Shown: positions 18,750 through 28,944, counted from the first letter of the stretch. The stretch is 64,000 bases of DNA from Xanthobacteraceae bacterium (GCA_024508855.1 JANINJ010000099.1:19441-83440); one strand, 5' to 3'. The notes: a model not told the origin generated them from the sequence alone. A program made the numbers and translations.

Positions 18750-19967
18750 TCACTTCACCAGCGAGCATCCGCCGTCGGCCATCGGCCGGAAGGCTTGTTC
18801 GGCGGGAATGGTCGAGATCAGCTTGTAGTAGTCATAGGGATACTTCGACTCTTCCGGCTTCTTGACCTCGAACAGGTATATCGGGTGGATCACCCGGCCG
18901 TCCTGCCGGATGGCGGTGTCGCCGAACAGCTTGTCCTTGCCCTTGAAGGTCTTCATTTGCGGCACCACCACCTTGGCGTCGTCGCTGCCGGTCGCCGCGA
19001 CGGCATTGAGATAGGCCAGGGTCGACGCATAGACGCCCGCCTGGTTGCCACTCGGCATCTTGCCGTTCATGCCGGGTCGCGCCGCGAAGCGCTTGGCGAA
19101 GGCGCGGGTGTCGTCGTTCATGTCCCAATAGAACGCTTCGGTGAGTTGCAGCCCCTGCGCGGCCTTCAGGCCCATGCCGTGGATGTCGTTGATGAACAGC
19201 AGGAACGCCACCAGCGACTGGCCGCCTTCCTTGATGCCGAATTCGTTGGCCTGCTTCACCGCGTTGATGGTGTCGCCGCCGGCATTGGCGAGCCCGATCA
19301 CCTTGGCCTTGGAGCCCTGCGCCTGCAGCAGGAACGAGGCGAAGTCGGAGGTGCCGAGCGGATGCTTGGCCGAGCCGAGCACCTTGCCGCCGTGCTTCTC
19401 GATGTAGTTGGTGGCTTCGGCCTCGATGCCCTGGCCGAGTGCATAGTTCACCGTGATGAAATACCAGTCCTTGCCGCCCCGCTGCATCATCGCCGCGGCG
19501 GTGGTGTTGCCGGTGGCCCATGCATCGTTGACCCACTGGATGGTGTTGGGCGAGCAGGCCTTGCCGGTGAGGTCCGAACTCGCCGTCGATGAGGCGAGGA
19601 ACGTCATGTTGGTGTCGCGCAACAGCGAGTTGATGGTGAGGCCGACCGACGAATTCGGCACGTCCACCACCGCATCCACCTTGTCGACCTCGAGCCACTT
19701 GCGCACGATCGCCGAGCCGACGTCGGACTTGTTCTGGTGATCGGCGTAGACGATCTCGACCTTGATGTTCTTGCCGCCGCCGTTGAAATCCTCCGCCGCC
19801 ATCCGCGCGGCCTCGACCGACCCCATGCCGTTGGTATCCTGGAAGATGCCGGAAATATCGTTCAGCACGCCGACGCGGACGACGCTGTCGGAAATCTCGG
19901 CATAGGCCGGCGTCAATGCGGTGCAGCCGATCGCGAGCGCGAGAAGGCTTCTGGTCAACCCGTTCAT
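18750..19967 (-). CDS. Orphan Liv-type ABC substrate-binding protein
   Basis: A 405-residue periplasmic binding protein with a signal peptide (cut after AYA near residue 23) and the mature start VVRVGVLNDISGIFQDTNG. GGAGG precedes the ATG. No permease or ATPase lies beside it. It is 96 bases downstream of the ferredoxin and P450 genes on the same strand, so it may carry an aromatic acid related to the P450 substrate. From memory, binding proteins of this subgroup are common near aromatic catabolism genes in Rhodopseudomonas and Bradyrhizobium; this is inference. Confidence 0.88.
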   Translation of the reverse strand: MNGLTRSLLALAIGCTALTPAYAEISDSVVRVGVLNDISGIFQDTNGMGSVEAARMAAEDFNGGGKNIKVEIVYADHQNKSDVGSAIVRKWLEVDKVDAVVDVPNSSVGLTINSLLRDTNMTFLASSTASSDLTGKACSPNTIQWVNDAWATGNTTAAAMMQRGGKDWYFITVNYALGQGIEAEATNYIEKHGGKVLGSAKHPLGTSDFASFLLQAQGSKAKVIGLANAGGDTINAVKQANEFGIKEGGQSLVAFLLFINDIHGMGLKAAQGLQLTEAFYWDMNDDTRAFAKRFAARPGMNGKMPSGNQAGVYASTLAYLNAVAATGSDDAKVVVPQMKTFKGKDKLFGDTAIRQDGRVIHPIYLFEVKKPEESKYPYDYYKLISTIPAEQAFRPMADGGCSLVK

Positions 19968-20063
19968 TCTGTTTCCTCCGTTGGAATTGTGTCGTCGATG
20001 TTTTGATTGGGCTTGCAGAGATGTGACTCTGAAAGCCGGGTAGTTTCGAACGTGAATATCGTC

Positions 20064-20387
20064 TCAGATCTGCCGGTCGGGCAGCCGCAGGATCAGCCCG
20101 TCGAGTTCCGGCGCCATCGTGATCTGGCAGGAGAGGCGGCTGTTCGGCAGCCGCTCCGCCGCCGCGCCATCGAGCAGGGCGTCTTCATCGCCGCTCATCG
20201 GCGCGAGGCGATCGATCCATTGTTCGTCGACATAGACGTGGCAGGTCGCGCACATGGCGTTGCCGCCGCATTCGGCGACGATCTCGTCGATGCCGTTGCT
20301 GGTGGCGACCTGCATCGCGCTCTCGCCGTCCCTGGCTTCGATAATGCGGGATTGGTTGTTCGGTTGAATGAAAGTGATGGTCGGCAT
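20064..20387 (-). CDS. [2Fe-2S] ferredoxin, adrenodoxin type (palustrisredoxin-like)
   Basis: A 107-residue protein with cluster ligands Cys40, Cys46, Cys49 and Cys87 (C-X5-C-X2-C-X37-C; ECGGNAMCATCHVY and RLSCQ). This is the vertebrate/adrenodoxin-like class that donates electrons to class I P450s. It begins 8 bases after the P450 stop, so the two are almost certainly co-transcribed. It corresponds in position and type to Pux, the partner of CYP199A enzymes in Rhodopseudomonas palustris. The ferredoxin reductase needed for a full chain is not in the window. Confidence 0.92.
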   Translation of the reverse strand: MPTITFIQPNNQSRIIEARDGESAMQVATSNGIDEIVAECGGNAMCATCHVYVDEQWIDRLAPMSGDEDALLDGAAAERLPNSRLSCQITMAPELDGLILRLPDRQI

Positions 20388-20395
20388 GTCTCGTC

Positions 20396-21625
20396 TCAGG
20401 CAGGAGTGAAGGTGACGGGGAGGCTTTCGAGGCCGCGCAGCGTGTTGTTGTAGCGGCGCTTCACCGGGCCGGTGATTTCGATGCCGCCGACCTTGCGCGC
20501 CAGCGCGGTCAGCAGCACTTCGCCTTCCAGCCGCGCGACCAGTTGGCCGACGCACATGTGGATGCCGGAGCCGAAGCCGACGTGCCCGCTGGTGCGCCGG
20601 GTGATGTCGTACTGGTCCGGATTGTCCCAGCGTCGCGGATCGCGATTGGCGGATGCCAGGAACATCAGCACCTTCTCGCCTTCCCCGATCCGCGAACCGC
20701 CGATCTCGACGTCGCGCGTCGTGGTGCGGAAGAAGGTCTGCACCGGGCTTTCGAAGCGCACGGCTTCCTCGAACGCGTTGCGCGCCAGCGCCGGGTCCTG
20801 CCGCAGGCGCGCCAGTTGATCGGGAAAACGGGCGAGGCAATAGATCGCCGCACCGATCCCGTTGACGGTTGTATCGATCCCGGCGCTGAGCAGCGAGCGC
20901 ACCAGCAGCGGCGCTTCGGGCGCGGTGATCGCACCCGTATCGACTTGGGCGTGGATGCAGGCGCCGAAGCCGCCGGGCGCGAGATTGTCGCGCTGGCACT
21001 GCTCCTGGACATAGGCCTGATGCGGCGCCGAGCGTTCGATCGCTTCCTGGCGCAGCGCGTTCGGCGGGCCGAATGCGTTGAACACGAGGCCCGCATAGGG
21101 CAGCAGGTGTTCGCGGCCTTCCTTCTTCAATCCCATCGCATCGGGAAACACCGACAGCGGATAGGATTCCGCGAGATCGCTGATCGCATCGAAGCTGCGC
21201 CGTTCCAGCAGTTCGTCGATCTTGGCTTCGGCATTCGCGGCAAAATGATCGCGGATCTGCTTCATCACCGCAGGCGACAGCACGCGGCTCAGCACCGCGC
21301 GCGTGCGGGTATGCGCCGGCGGATCGGCCTCGAGGATCAGGCTCGGCGGCCGCCACGGCGTTTCCTTGGCGAAGTCGCTGAGGCCCACGCCGCGGCTCGA
21401 ACAGAACGTCGCGGGATCATGGAGCACCGCGTGGACTTCGGCATAACGCGCGACGCCGAACACGTTCCACTTGTCGAGATACACCACGGGTGCCGCGTCG
21501 CGCAGTCGCGCATGGGTCGGAAACGGATCGTCGAAAAACTCGAGTGCGAACGGATCGACGTCGAGATGCGGAATCGCGTTGGTGCCGCTGCCGGTTGCAC
21601 CCTGGATTGAATCTATCGTCGCCAT
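20396..21625 (-). CDS. Cytochrome P450 of the CYP199A type, likely para-substituted benzoate monooxygenase
   Basis: A 409-residue soluble P450. The heme-ligand loop is FGSGIHMCVGQ with Cys358, and the oxygen-activating pair is Asp-Thr in SAGIDTTVNG. The sequence agrees closely with what I remember of CYP199A2/A4 of R. palustris along its whole length, including WRPPSLILEADPPAHTRTRA, whose Arg and Ser bind the substrate carboxylate, and LVRSLLSAG. Those enzymes O-demethylate 4-methoxybenzoate to 4-hydroxybenzoate. GGGAGG precedes the ATG. It forms an operon with the ferredoxin and is divergent from a MarR regulator. Confidence 0.95.
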   Translation of the reverse strand: MATIDSIQGATGSGTNAIPHLDVDPFALEFFDDPFPTHARLRDAAPVVYLDKWNVFGVARYAEVHAVLHDPATFCSSRGVGLSDFAKETPWRPPSLILEADPPAHTRTRAVLSRVLSPAVMKQIRDHFAANAEAKIDELLERRSFDAISDLAESYPLSVFPDAMGLKKEGREHLLPYAGLVFNAFGPPNALRQEAIERSAPHQAYVQEQCQRDNLAPGGFGACIHAQVDTGAITAPEAPLLVRSLLSAGIDTTVNGIGAAIYCLARFPDQLARLRQDPALARNAFEEAVRFESPVQTFFRTTTRDVEIGGSRIGEGEKVLMFLASANRDPRRWDNPDQYDITRRTSGHVGFGSGIHMCVGQLVARLEGEVLLTALARKVGGIEITGPVKRRYNNTLRGLESLPVTFTPA

Positions 21626-21648
21626 GATCGCCTCCCGAACACTGTTCT

Positions 21649-21664
21649 TGCCAACCTCGGCAAA
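21649..21664. promoter_or_regulatory. Possible operator in the P450/marR divergent promoter region
   Basis: TTGCC and GGCAA form inverted half-sites separated by six bases, 24 bases upstream of the P450 start. The half-sites match those of the palindrome at 22397-22410. The region 21626-21741 must hold the promoters of both the P450 operon and the marR gene, so this is a reasonable site for the MarR protein. The spacing differs from the common MarR pattern. Confidence 0.4.
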
Positions 21665-21741
21665 GTATCACTAACTCCGCGCATGTCGGGCGCGCCGCCG
21701 CGCGAACCGATGCGAGTATTGCGGAGATCGCGTTCGCGCCC

Positions 21742-22248
21742 ATGAGCAAACGACCGGAAGACAGTTCTCGATCGAACGGGCCGACCTCGGACGGACAACG
21801 ACTCGATCTCGACCGTTACGTTCCCGCCTTCATTACGTTCATCGCCAACAAGATGTCGCGCAACGCCAGCACGGTCTATCAGGGCCGCTTCGGCGTGAAC
21901 GTCACCGAATGGCGCATCATGTCGCTGTTGGCGCTGGAGCCCGGCATCTCCGCCTCGCGCATCTGCTTCGTCATCGGCTTCGACAAGGGGCCGGTGAGCC
22001 GAACGCTGAGCGCCATGCAGGAGCGGGGCCTGATCGACATCGGGCCGGATGCGAAGGACCGGCGCACCCATTCGATCACGCTGACGCCGCACGGGCTTGC
22101 CGTTCACGACGAGATCATCGTCGTCGCGCTGGAGCGCGAACGTCGGCTGATGGCATGCCTGAGCGAGGATGAGCAGGAAGTGCTGATCGACCTGCTTCGG
22201 CGCGTTCACAGCAATCTCGAAGGCAAGCCGGATTTGTCGAACGACTGA
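21742..22248 (+). CDS. MarR-family transcriptional regulator
   Basis: A 168-residue winged-helix protein. The core is VTEWRIMSLLALEPGISASR, then a recognition helix region DKGPVSRTLSAMQERGLIDI and a wing with DAKDRRTHSITLTPHG, all standard MarR features. It is divergent from the P450 operon and probably represses it, with an aromatic acid or its CoA thioester as the likely inducer by analogy with MarR proteins of aromatic catabolism. That is inference from position. Confidence 0.92.
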   Translation: MSKRPEDSSRSNGPTSDGQRLDLDRYVPAFITFIANKMSRNASTVYQGRFGVNVTEWRIMSLLALEPGISASRICFVIGFDKGPVSRTLSAMQERGLIDIGPDAKDRRTHSITLTPHGLAVHDEIIVVALERERRLMACLSEDEQEVLIDLLRRVHSNLEGKPDLSND

Positions 22249-22550
22249 CGTCGCGGAATGCCGTCCTTTGTCCTGCACTGACGCGGCATGGCGCGTCCGC
22301 CGCTTGCGGCGATCGGGCATCGTTTCCTCGTGGATGTTTTTGGCGCGCGTCCGTCATGAAGGGCGCGCCCTGTTGATTTGACCATCGCACGAATTAGTTG
22401 CCTTGGCAACATATTGTGGATCGGGTTGCAGAGCAGGGGAGATGCGCGGGTTTGGTCATTTTCATTGTGGGAAGTTGGTGGTAGAAGCTCGCTATCGAAA
22501 ATTTTCTGCCCACAAATTCTGCCCACTCACCTCCGGCCCACCGCTCCTCC
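22249..22550. other. Intergenic region between marR and the methyltransferase gene
   Basis: About 300 bases without a gene. It holds the palindrome at 22397-22410 and a direct repeat of TTCTGCCCAC (22504-22513 and 22517-22526) close to the next gene's start. I looked for the conserved core of a SAM-II or SAM/SAH riboswitch and did not find it. Confidence 0.5.
22397..22410. promoter_or_regulatory. MarR-type operator-like palindrome
   Basis: GTTGCCTTGGCAAC is a 6-base inverted repeat around TT. The core TTGCC-N2-GGCAA is a form often bound by MarR-family proteins of aromatic metabolism. It lies 149 bases after the marR stop and 141 bases before the methyltransferase start, so either gene could be involved. 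Confidence 0.45.
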
Positions 22551-23906
22551 ATGAAACACGACCAGTTGCTCGGCCAGATCACCGACTTCTGCCGTCAGGC
22601 GGAGATGGCGGAATCGACCTTCGGTCGCCGGGCGGTCAACGACGGCAAGCTGGTGGCGCGGCTGCGCGAGGGCAAGCGCATCACCATCGACACGCTGGAT
22701 CGCATCCAGCTCTACATCGCCACCAATACGCCGGGCGGCGTGGTGCCGCCGCGCGAACTGGATGCACCGATCGAGCGCCGCGACCCGCGCGCCAATTTCC
22801 GTTTCTTCGAGAACCGTCAGAAGTATCTGCTGTTCGTCCACACCTGCAGCGAGAAGCGTGTGATCGCCGATCGCGTCGCGCTGGAGCTAGGCAGCATCCA
22901 TCCGCGCCCGCCGGCGCTGCGGCTGTTCGATGCCGGCATGGGCGACGGAACGGTGCTGGCGCGTGTGCTGCGCGCGATGCACGGGCGCTTCCCGCATATG
23001 CCGTTCTATGTCGCCGGCAAGGAGCTCAGTCTGGAAGACGTCAAGCTCACGCTCGACAAGCTGCCGGATCGGCTGTTCGAACATCCCGCGACCGTGTTCG
23101 TCGTCACCAACATGCATTACGCCGAAGCGCCGTGGCTGGCGCCGCGCGCAGCCGCGGCGGCCGCCGGCATGGTGTGGCGCGAGGTGGCGCTGCGCGGCAA
23201 TTCGGCCGGCGAGTTCGAAGCGCAGATCGCCGAACTGCAGCCGTTCCTGCAAGAGAACTGGCGCGCTAGCGTCAGCGAGCGTTCCGGGATGCCGATCTAC
23301 GAGCGGCCGGTGGCGCTGGTGTTCTATCGCGAGGATCAGCAATTCCTGCTCGATGCGGTGATTCCGCGCGCGGGCCGCGCCGAAGCCAATTTTGATCTCG
23401 TCATCGCGTCACAACCTTATCGTGCGAAATCCTCGGAAGCGTTTCGCGCCAAGCGCATCATCGCGCCGCTGGCGCGCGCGCTGCGGCCGGGCGGCCGGCT
23501 GATAGGAATTCATTCGCACGGCAACGATCCGGGAATGGAAATCATCCAGGCCGTGTGGCCGGGAGAAAATCCTTTCTCGGTCAACCGTCACGAACTGTTG
23601 CGGGCGGTTAAATATGAACTGGGATCGGCGGCAAGGGACCTCAACTTCAATGCCTATTCTGATAGCCGTTCGATCTTCCGTTATGATATGGAAGCGCTGC
23701 CGCAGGAGGTCACCGGACCTATCGGAACCTCGACGGCATTTGCAGCCTGGAATGCGGCGGTCTACGTCGCGCAGGTCGAGGATGACCGCTTGACGGAAAT
23801 CACCCAGAGCGGCCGTTATCTCGACGCTACCAGAGACGTCTTGCGCAAGCACAACGGCCTTTGGTTCTACGATGAGTCCTACGTCATCTCGCGGCGTCGC
23901 GACTGA
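22551..23906 (+). CDS. SAM-dependent methyltransferase-like protein upstream of metK
   Basis: A 451-residue protein. Residues 125-133 form a class I methyltransferase motif (LFDAGMGDG), and around residues 285-320 a post-motif region reads FDLVIASQPYRAKSSEAFRA, then ALRPGGRLIGIHSHG. The N-terminal ~65 residues look like a small helix-turn-helix or XRE-like segment (MAESTFGRRAVNDGKLVARL). It precedes metK by 60 bases on the same strand, so it may be co-expressed with the enzyme that makes its cofactor. The substrate is unknown. Confidence 0.75.
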   Translation: MKHDQLLGQITDFCRQAEMAESTFGRRAVNDGKLVARLREGKRITIDTLDRIQLYIATNTPGGVVPPRELDAPIERRDPRANFRFFENRQKYLLFVHTCSEKRVIADRVALELGSIHPRPPALRLFDAGMGDGTVLARVLRAMHGRFPHMPFYVAGKELSLEDVKLTLDKLPDRLFEHPATVFVVTNMHYAEAPWLAPRAAAAAAGMVWREVALRGNSAGEFEAQIAELQPFLQENWRASVSERSGMPIYERPVALVFYREDQQFLLDAVIPRAGRAEANFDLVIASQPYRAKSSEAFRAKRIIAPLARALRPGGRLIGIHSHGNDPGMEIIQAVWPGENPFSVNRHELLRAVKYELGSAARDLNFNAYSDSRSIFRYDMEALPQEVTGPIGTSTAFAAWNAAVYVAQVEDDRLTEITQSGRYLDATRDVLRKHNGLWFYDESYVISRRRD

Positions 23907-23966
23907 CACTTCAGGAAAACTTAGCAAAGAGCCGCCGGGAATGGCGGATGACAAGAGGTTGGTTTG

Positions 23967-25160
<1,194 letters not shown>

Positions 25161-25168
25161 TTGTTCTT

Positions 25169-25301
25169 CCCTCTCCCCTAGTGGGAGAGGGTGCCCGAGC
25201 AAAGCGAGGGCGGGTGAGGGGGCGCCACGACGTGAAGAATGCCCCTCACCCAGCTGGATTTGTTGAAGCGCCATGAAGCCCTCTCCCACGAGGGGAGAGG
25301 G
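25169..25301. repeat. Composite palindromic repeat between metK and ahcY
   Basis: Two hairpins with the same arms, CCCTCTCCC and GGGAGAGGG (25169-25191 and 25279-25301), flank an inner inverted pair GGGTGAGGGG and CCCCTCACCC. The whole element is roughly symmetric. It resembles dispersed intergenic palindromes common in alphaproteobacteria, and in this place it could also act as a partial terminator or a message-stabilising stem. Confidence 0.7.
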
Positions 25302-25350
25302 CACAAACATTGACGCTTCGAACGCCACTCCGATCAAAGGATTCAATACA

Positions 25351-26784
25351 ATGACGACTGCCACCGCGAAAAAATCCGCAGCGACCGATTACATCGTCGC
25401 CGATATCGGGCTCGCCGATTTCGGCCGCAAGGAGCTCTCGCTGGCCGAGACCGAAATGCCGGGCCTGATGGCGACGCGCGAGGAATACGGCCCGAAGCAG
25501 CCGCTGAAGGGCGCGCGCATCGCGGGCTCGCTGCACATGACGATCCAGACCGGCGTCCTGATCGAGACGCTGGCCGCGCTCGGCGCCGACATCCGCTGGG
25601 TATCGTGCAACATCTATTCGACGCAGGACCACGCGGCCGCGGCGATCGCTGCCGCCGGCATTCCGGTGTTCGCGGTGAAGGGCGAGAGCCTGAAGGACTA
25701 TTGGGACTACACCGCAAAGCTGTTCGACTGGCACGGCGGTGGCCACCCCAACATGATTCTCGATGACGGCGGCGACGCCACCATGTATGTCCACCTCGGC
25801 CTGCGCGCCGAGAACGGCGACGCGGCGTTCCTCGACAAGCCGGGTTCGGAAGAAGAGGAAGTGTTCTTCGCGCTGCTCAAGAAGCAGTTGAAGGAAAAGC
25901 CGAAGGGCTATTTCAAGGGGATTGCCGACAGCATCAAGGGTGTCTCGGAAGAAACCACCACGGGCGTGCATCGTCTCTACGACATGCAGAAGGCCGGCAC
26001 GCTGCTGTGGCCCGCCATCAACGTCAACGACTCGGTCACCAAGTCGAAGTTCGACAATCTCTACGGCTGCCGTGAATCGCTGGTCGACGGCATCCGCCGC
26101 GGCACCGACGTGATGATGTCGGGCAAGGTGGCGATGGTCGCGGGCTTCGGCGACGTCGGCAAGGGTTCGGCGGCGTCGCTGCGCCAGGCCGGCTGCCGCG
26201 TGATGGTCTCGGAAATCGATCCGATCTGCGCGCTGCAGGCGGCGATGGAAGGCTATCAGGTCGTGACGATGGAAGACGCCGCGCCGCAGGCCGACATCTT
26301 TGTCACCGCGACCGGCAACAAGGACATCATCACCATCGAGCACATGCGCGCGATGAAGGATCGCGCCATCGTCTGCAACATCGGCCACTTCGACAACGAG
26401 ATCCAGATCGCGTCGCTGAAGAACCTGAAGTGGACCAACATCAAGCCGCAGGTCGACGAGATTGCGTTCCCCGACGGCCACCGCATCATCATGCTGTCGG
26501 AAGGCCGGCTGGTGAATCTCGGCAACGCGATGGGGCATCCATCGTTCGTGATGTCGGCGTCGTTCACCAACCAGACGCTGGCGCAGATCGAGCTGTTCGC
26601 CAACAACAAGGACGGCAAGTACAAGAAGGAAGTCTACGTACTGCCGAAGTCGCTGGACGAGAAGGTGGCGCGGCTGCATCTCGCCAAGATCGGCGTCAAG
26701 CTCACCGAGCTGCGCAAGGACCAGGCCGACTACATCGGCGTGTCGCAGCAGGGCCCGTTCAAGAGCGACCACTACCGCTACTGA
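25351..26784 (+). CDS. ahcY: Adenosylhomocysteinase
   Basis: A 477-residue protein that hydrolyses S-adenosylhomocysteine to adenosine and homocysteine. NAD binds at [18 protein letters not shown], and the conserved C-terminal tail KSDHYRY is intact. Substrate-site sequences such as [14 protein letters not shown] and DDGGDATMY are present. The ATG at 25351 fits the family start; an in-frame ATG at 25273 lies inside the repeat element. It ends 108 bases before a strong terminator. Confidence 0.98.
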   Translation: MTTATAKKSAATDYIVADIGLADFGRKELSLAETEMPGLMATREEYGPKQPLKGARIAGSLHMTIQTGVLIETLAALGADIRWVSCNIYSTQDHAAAAIAAAGIPVFAVKGESLKDYWDYTAKLFDWHGGGHPNMILDDGGDATMYVHLGLRAENGDAAFLDKPGSEEEEVFFALLKKQLKEKPKGYFKGIADSIKGVSEETTTGVHRLYDMQKAGTLLWPAINVNDSVTKSKFDNLYGCRESLVDGIRRGTDVMMSGKVAMVAGFGDVGKGSAASLRQAGCRVMVSEIDPICALQAAMEGYQVVTMEDAAPQADIFVTATGNKDIITIEHMRAMKDRAIVCNIGHFDNEIQIASLKNLKWTNIKPQVDEIAFPDGHRIIMLSEGRLVNLGNAMGHPSFVMSASFTNQTLAQIELFANNKDGKYKKEVYVLPKSLDEKVARLHLAKIGVKLTELRKDQADYIGVSQQGPFKSDHYRY

Positions 26785-26793
26785 ACACAAAGC

Positions 26794-26878
26794 GTCATCA
26801 CCGGGCTTGTCTCGGTGATCCACGTCTTGTTTGTGATGGTCGAAAGACGTGGATGGCCGGGATAAACCCGGCCATGAC
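26794..26878. repeat. Palindromic intergenic repeat, copy 2
   Basis: An 85-base copy of the element seen at 15644 and 28945. The left arm has diverged (GTCATCACCGGGCTTGTCTC) while the right arm keeps GGATGGCCGGGATAAACCCG and CCATGAC. It lies between ahcY and its terminator. Confidence 0.78.
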
Positions 26879-26891
26879 GAGCCAAAGAAAC

Positions 26892-26922
26892 AAAAAAGCC
26901 CCGGAGCGATCCGGGGCTTTTT
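26892..26922 (+). terminator. Rho-independent terminator after ahcY
   Basis: A stem of AAAAGCCCCGGA and TCCGGGGCTTTT around the loop GCGA. The A-run before and T-run after make it work in both directions, but only the ahcY side needs it. The rest of the gap 26785-27043 holds the repeat copy and the leader of the beta-helix gene. Confidence 0.9.
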
Positions 26923-27043
26923 CGTTTGCGGCGGTGCCGCCACACTGCCGGGGACGATTTGCCGCGGTCCCGGCATATGCCGGTAGCGGCGCAGCCCACG
27001 CGCTTCTAGCCTCGCTTCCATTTGATGTCAGGAGAGAACTGCG

Positions 27044-27988
27044 ATGCGCAATCTATTTCTGTCGCTCGGTTTCGTTGCCCTGTTGTTTTGCCTGCTGACC
27101 CCGGGAACCTCTTACGCGGATCCGGTCGGCCACACCTACATCGCCCAGACCGGCACGGATGGAAACAGCCCGTGCTACAATCCGAAACTGCCCTGCGCCA
27201 ATCTCGTCTTCACGATGAGCAATACCTTGCCCGGCGGCACGCTGACCTGTGTCGGTCCCACCGGCCTGTGGACGCCATCGATCACCAAATCGATCATGAT
27301 CGATTGCGAAGGCACCAATTCGACGACCAACAGTTTCAGTGTCGCCATCGGCGCGACGGATACCGTCACGGTGCGCGGATTGATGATCGAGACCGCGCAA
27401 GGCGCGGCCGGCGGCACGCGGATCAGCTTCACCGGGTCGGGCACGCTGATCCTCGAAAAGCTTCACCTGAGGAACGGGCCGGTGGGAATTTCCTTCACGC
27501 CCAACGGTGCTGGCAAGCTGATCGTGCGCGACAGCATCATCAGTTCGACCGGCAACGGCGCGCAAGGCGGCGGCATCGTGGTTGCGCCGCAGCCGGGCGG
27601 CAGCGCGCAGGTGACGCTGGAGCGGGTGACGGTGGCGTCGAACGCGTTCGGCGTCGCCTTCGACGGCAGCAACAGCACCGGCGGCATCAATGCGACCATC
27701 ACCGACAGCGTCTTCGCGAGCAACACGCAGGACGGCATCGTCGCCACCACGACCGCAGGCCACGCGCCGATCGGCGTGCTGGTGACCAATACCAAGGCGG
27801 TGAACAACACCCGCGGCGTGCGCGCGATCGGCCCGAACGTCACCGTGCGTCTCGACAACTCGCGCGTGGCCGGGAACGGCGTCGGCATCGGAACATTGAG
27901 CGGGGGGCATGTGCTGACGCTCGGCAACAACGTCGTTCGCGCCAACGGCAGCGACGGCGCGTTCAGCGGAGCGCTTGCGCTGCAGTGA
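27044..27988 (+). CDS. Secreted right-handed beta-helix repeat protein (paralog 2)
   Basis: A 314-residue protein with a signal peptide (MRNLFLSLGFVALLFCLLTP, cut near YAD). The mature part has short Asn/Gly/Val repeats of a parallel beta-helix. Stretches such as FDGSNSTGGINATI, TQDGIVATTTAGHAPIGVLV and AIGPNVTVRLDNS align almost without gaps to the paralog at 651-1601. No catalytic residues were recognised. GGAGAG precedes the ATG. The copies are about 26 kb apart on opposite strands. Confidence 0.78.
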   Translation: MRNLFLSLGFVALLFCLLTPGTSYADPVGHTYIAQTGTDGNSPCYNPKLPCANLVFTMSNTLPGGTLTCVGPTGLWTPSITKSIMIDCEGTNSTTNSFSVAIGATDTVTVRGLMIETAQGAAGGTRISFTGSGTLILEKLHLRNGPVGISFTPNGAGKLIVRDSIISSTGNGAQGGGIVVAPQPGGSAQVTLERVTVASNAFGVAFDGSNSTGGINATITDSVFASNTQDGIVATTTAGHAPIGVLVTNTKAVNNTRGVRAIGPNVTVRLDNSRVAGNGVGIGTLSGGHVLTLGNNVVRANGSDGAFSGALALQ

Positions 27989-28042
27989 TCGGCGGCCGCG
28001 ATCGTCGCGCGGCAGCGCGCGACGCAGAAACGAAACGCAGCG

Positions 28043-28333
28043 TCAGGTCATCCTGCCGCTGCTTTTCTCTGCCTTGAGATAATCGGACAACGTCGCCGCT
28101 GGTCGCGCGGCGGCCTTCCTGGCTTTACTGCCCGCCTTGGCTTTCACCGGCTGCGGTTGTGCAGCCTCGGCGGCTTCCTTGGCCAGACGCAACTCGCGCA
28201 GCCGCGCCATGTTCTTGCGGACGGCGACGTCGTGAGCTTCGATATCGGCACGTGCCTTGGCGCCTTCGATGGCGGCGACACGCATCCGTTCGGTTCGCGC
28301 CAGTTGCGACGCGCTCGGCGGTGGCTTTGTCAT
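28043..28333 (-). CDS. DUF6481 family protein
   Basis: A 96-residue, very basic, Ala/Lys/Arg-rich protein that is probably mostly helical (ASQLARTERMRVAAIEGAKA) with a low-complexity tail (KAKAGSKARKAAARPAA). It matches the small DUF6481 family as I know it; function is unknown. It is convergent with the beta-helix gene and divergent from the cold-shock gene. Confidence 0.65.
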   Translation of the reverse strand: MTKPPPSASQLARTERMRVAAIEGAKARADIEAHDVAVRKNMARLRELRLAKEAAEAAQPQPVKAKAGSKARKAAARPAATLSDYLKAEKSSGRMT

Positions 28334-28551
28334 GTGTTGAATATAGGTATCATCTGCCGAATTGCCAGTCCCGGCCCCGCAGGTTGCTATTTCAGGCCTC
28401 AGTTGCTATATGGACGATATTCGATTGCTGGCATTGGTTTTGTTAAAGCGCCGCCAGGCTCCTTTCCAAACACATCGCTGAGATTGGATGTACCGCGCAA
28501 TGGCGCGCGGTGGCGCATGCGTGCGCCTTTGGAACTCTAAGGAACAAACCG
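28334..28551 (+). promoter_or_regulatory. Long leader upstream of the cold-shock gene
   Basis: The 218 bases before cspA hold no gene. Long untranslated leaders are usual for cold-shock genes and often control translation by temperature. The start of the transcript cannot be fixed from sequence, and part of this region must serve the divergent DUF6481 gene. Confidence 0.4.
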
Positions 28552-28761
28552 ATGACGACAGGTACTGTGAAGTGGTTCAACGGCCAAAAAGGTTTTGGCT
28601 TCATTCAGCCGAACGACGGCGGCAACGACGTGTTCGTGCACATCAGCGCCGTTGAGCGCGCGGGCCTCACCGGCCTCGCCGAAGGCCAGAAGGTCAACTT
28701 CGAACTGAAGACCGACAAGATGCGCGGCAAGGTCAGCGCCGAGAACCTCTCGCTGGCGTAA
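28552..28761 (+). CDS. cspA: Cold-shock protein, CspA family
   Basis: A 69-residue single-domain nucleic-acid-binding protein. RNP1-like KGFGFIQP and RNP2-like VFVHISAV are intact, as is the start [11 protein letters not shown]. It should bind single-stranded RNA and DNA and melt RNA structures. I chose the ATG at 28552; a frame from 28510 adds 14 unrelated residues. AAGGAAC lies before the ATG, and a terminator follows at 28889. The symbol marks the family; many paralogs exist. Confidence 0.95.
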   Translation: MTTGTVKWFNGQKGFGFIQPNDGGNDVFVHISAVERAGLTGLAEGQKVNFELKTDKMRGKVSAENLSLA

Positions 28762-28888
28762 GCCGCACCAAATCCAAGCCGTCACCGCGGATGTACCGGG
28801 ATGGCTTATTCGCTCTCGCGACGCTGGCACGTGTGTCACGGATGTACTGACACCATGTGAGGAACGCGGGAGCGGATTACGGAATCGA

Positions 28889-28915
28889 AGCCCGGCAGCA
28901 ATGCCGGGCTTTTTT
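28889..28915 (+). terminator. Rho-independent terminator after the cold-shock gene
   Basis: A 9-bp stem AGCCCGGCA / TGCCGGGCT with loop GCAA is followed by TTTTT. It lies 128 bases after the cspA stop. Confidence 0.9.
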
Positions 28916-28944
28916 ATCGCCAATGAATAGGCGTATGTTTTTCC

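Noticed and set aside
23907..23966. SAM or SAM/SAH riboswitch before metK
   Set aside because: The 60-base leader lacks the conserved cores I know for SAM-II and SAM/SAH riboswitches.
25161..25350. SAH riboswitch before ahcY
   Set aside because: The region is filled by a symmetric palindromic repeat and shows no SAH riboswitch core.
25246..27021. Long minus-strand open frame opposite ahcY
   Set aside because: High GC makes long shadow frames; ahcY on the plus strand has full family motifs and the shadow has none.
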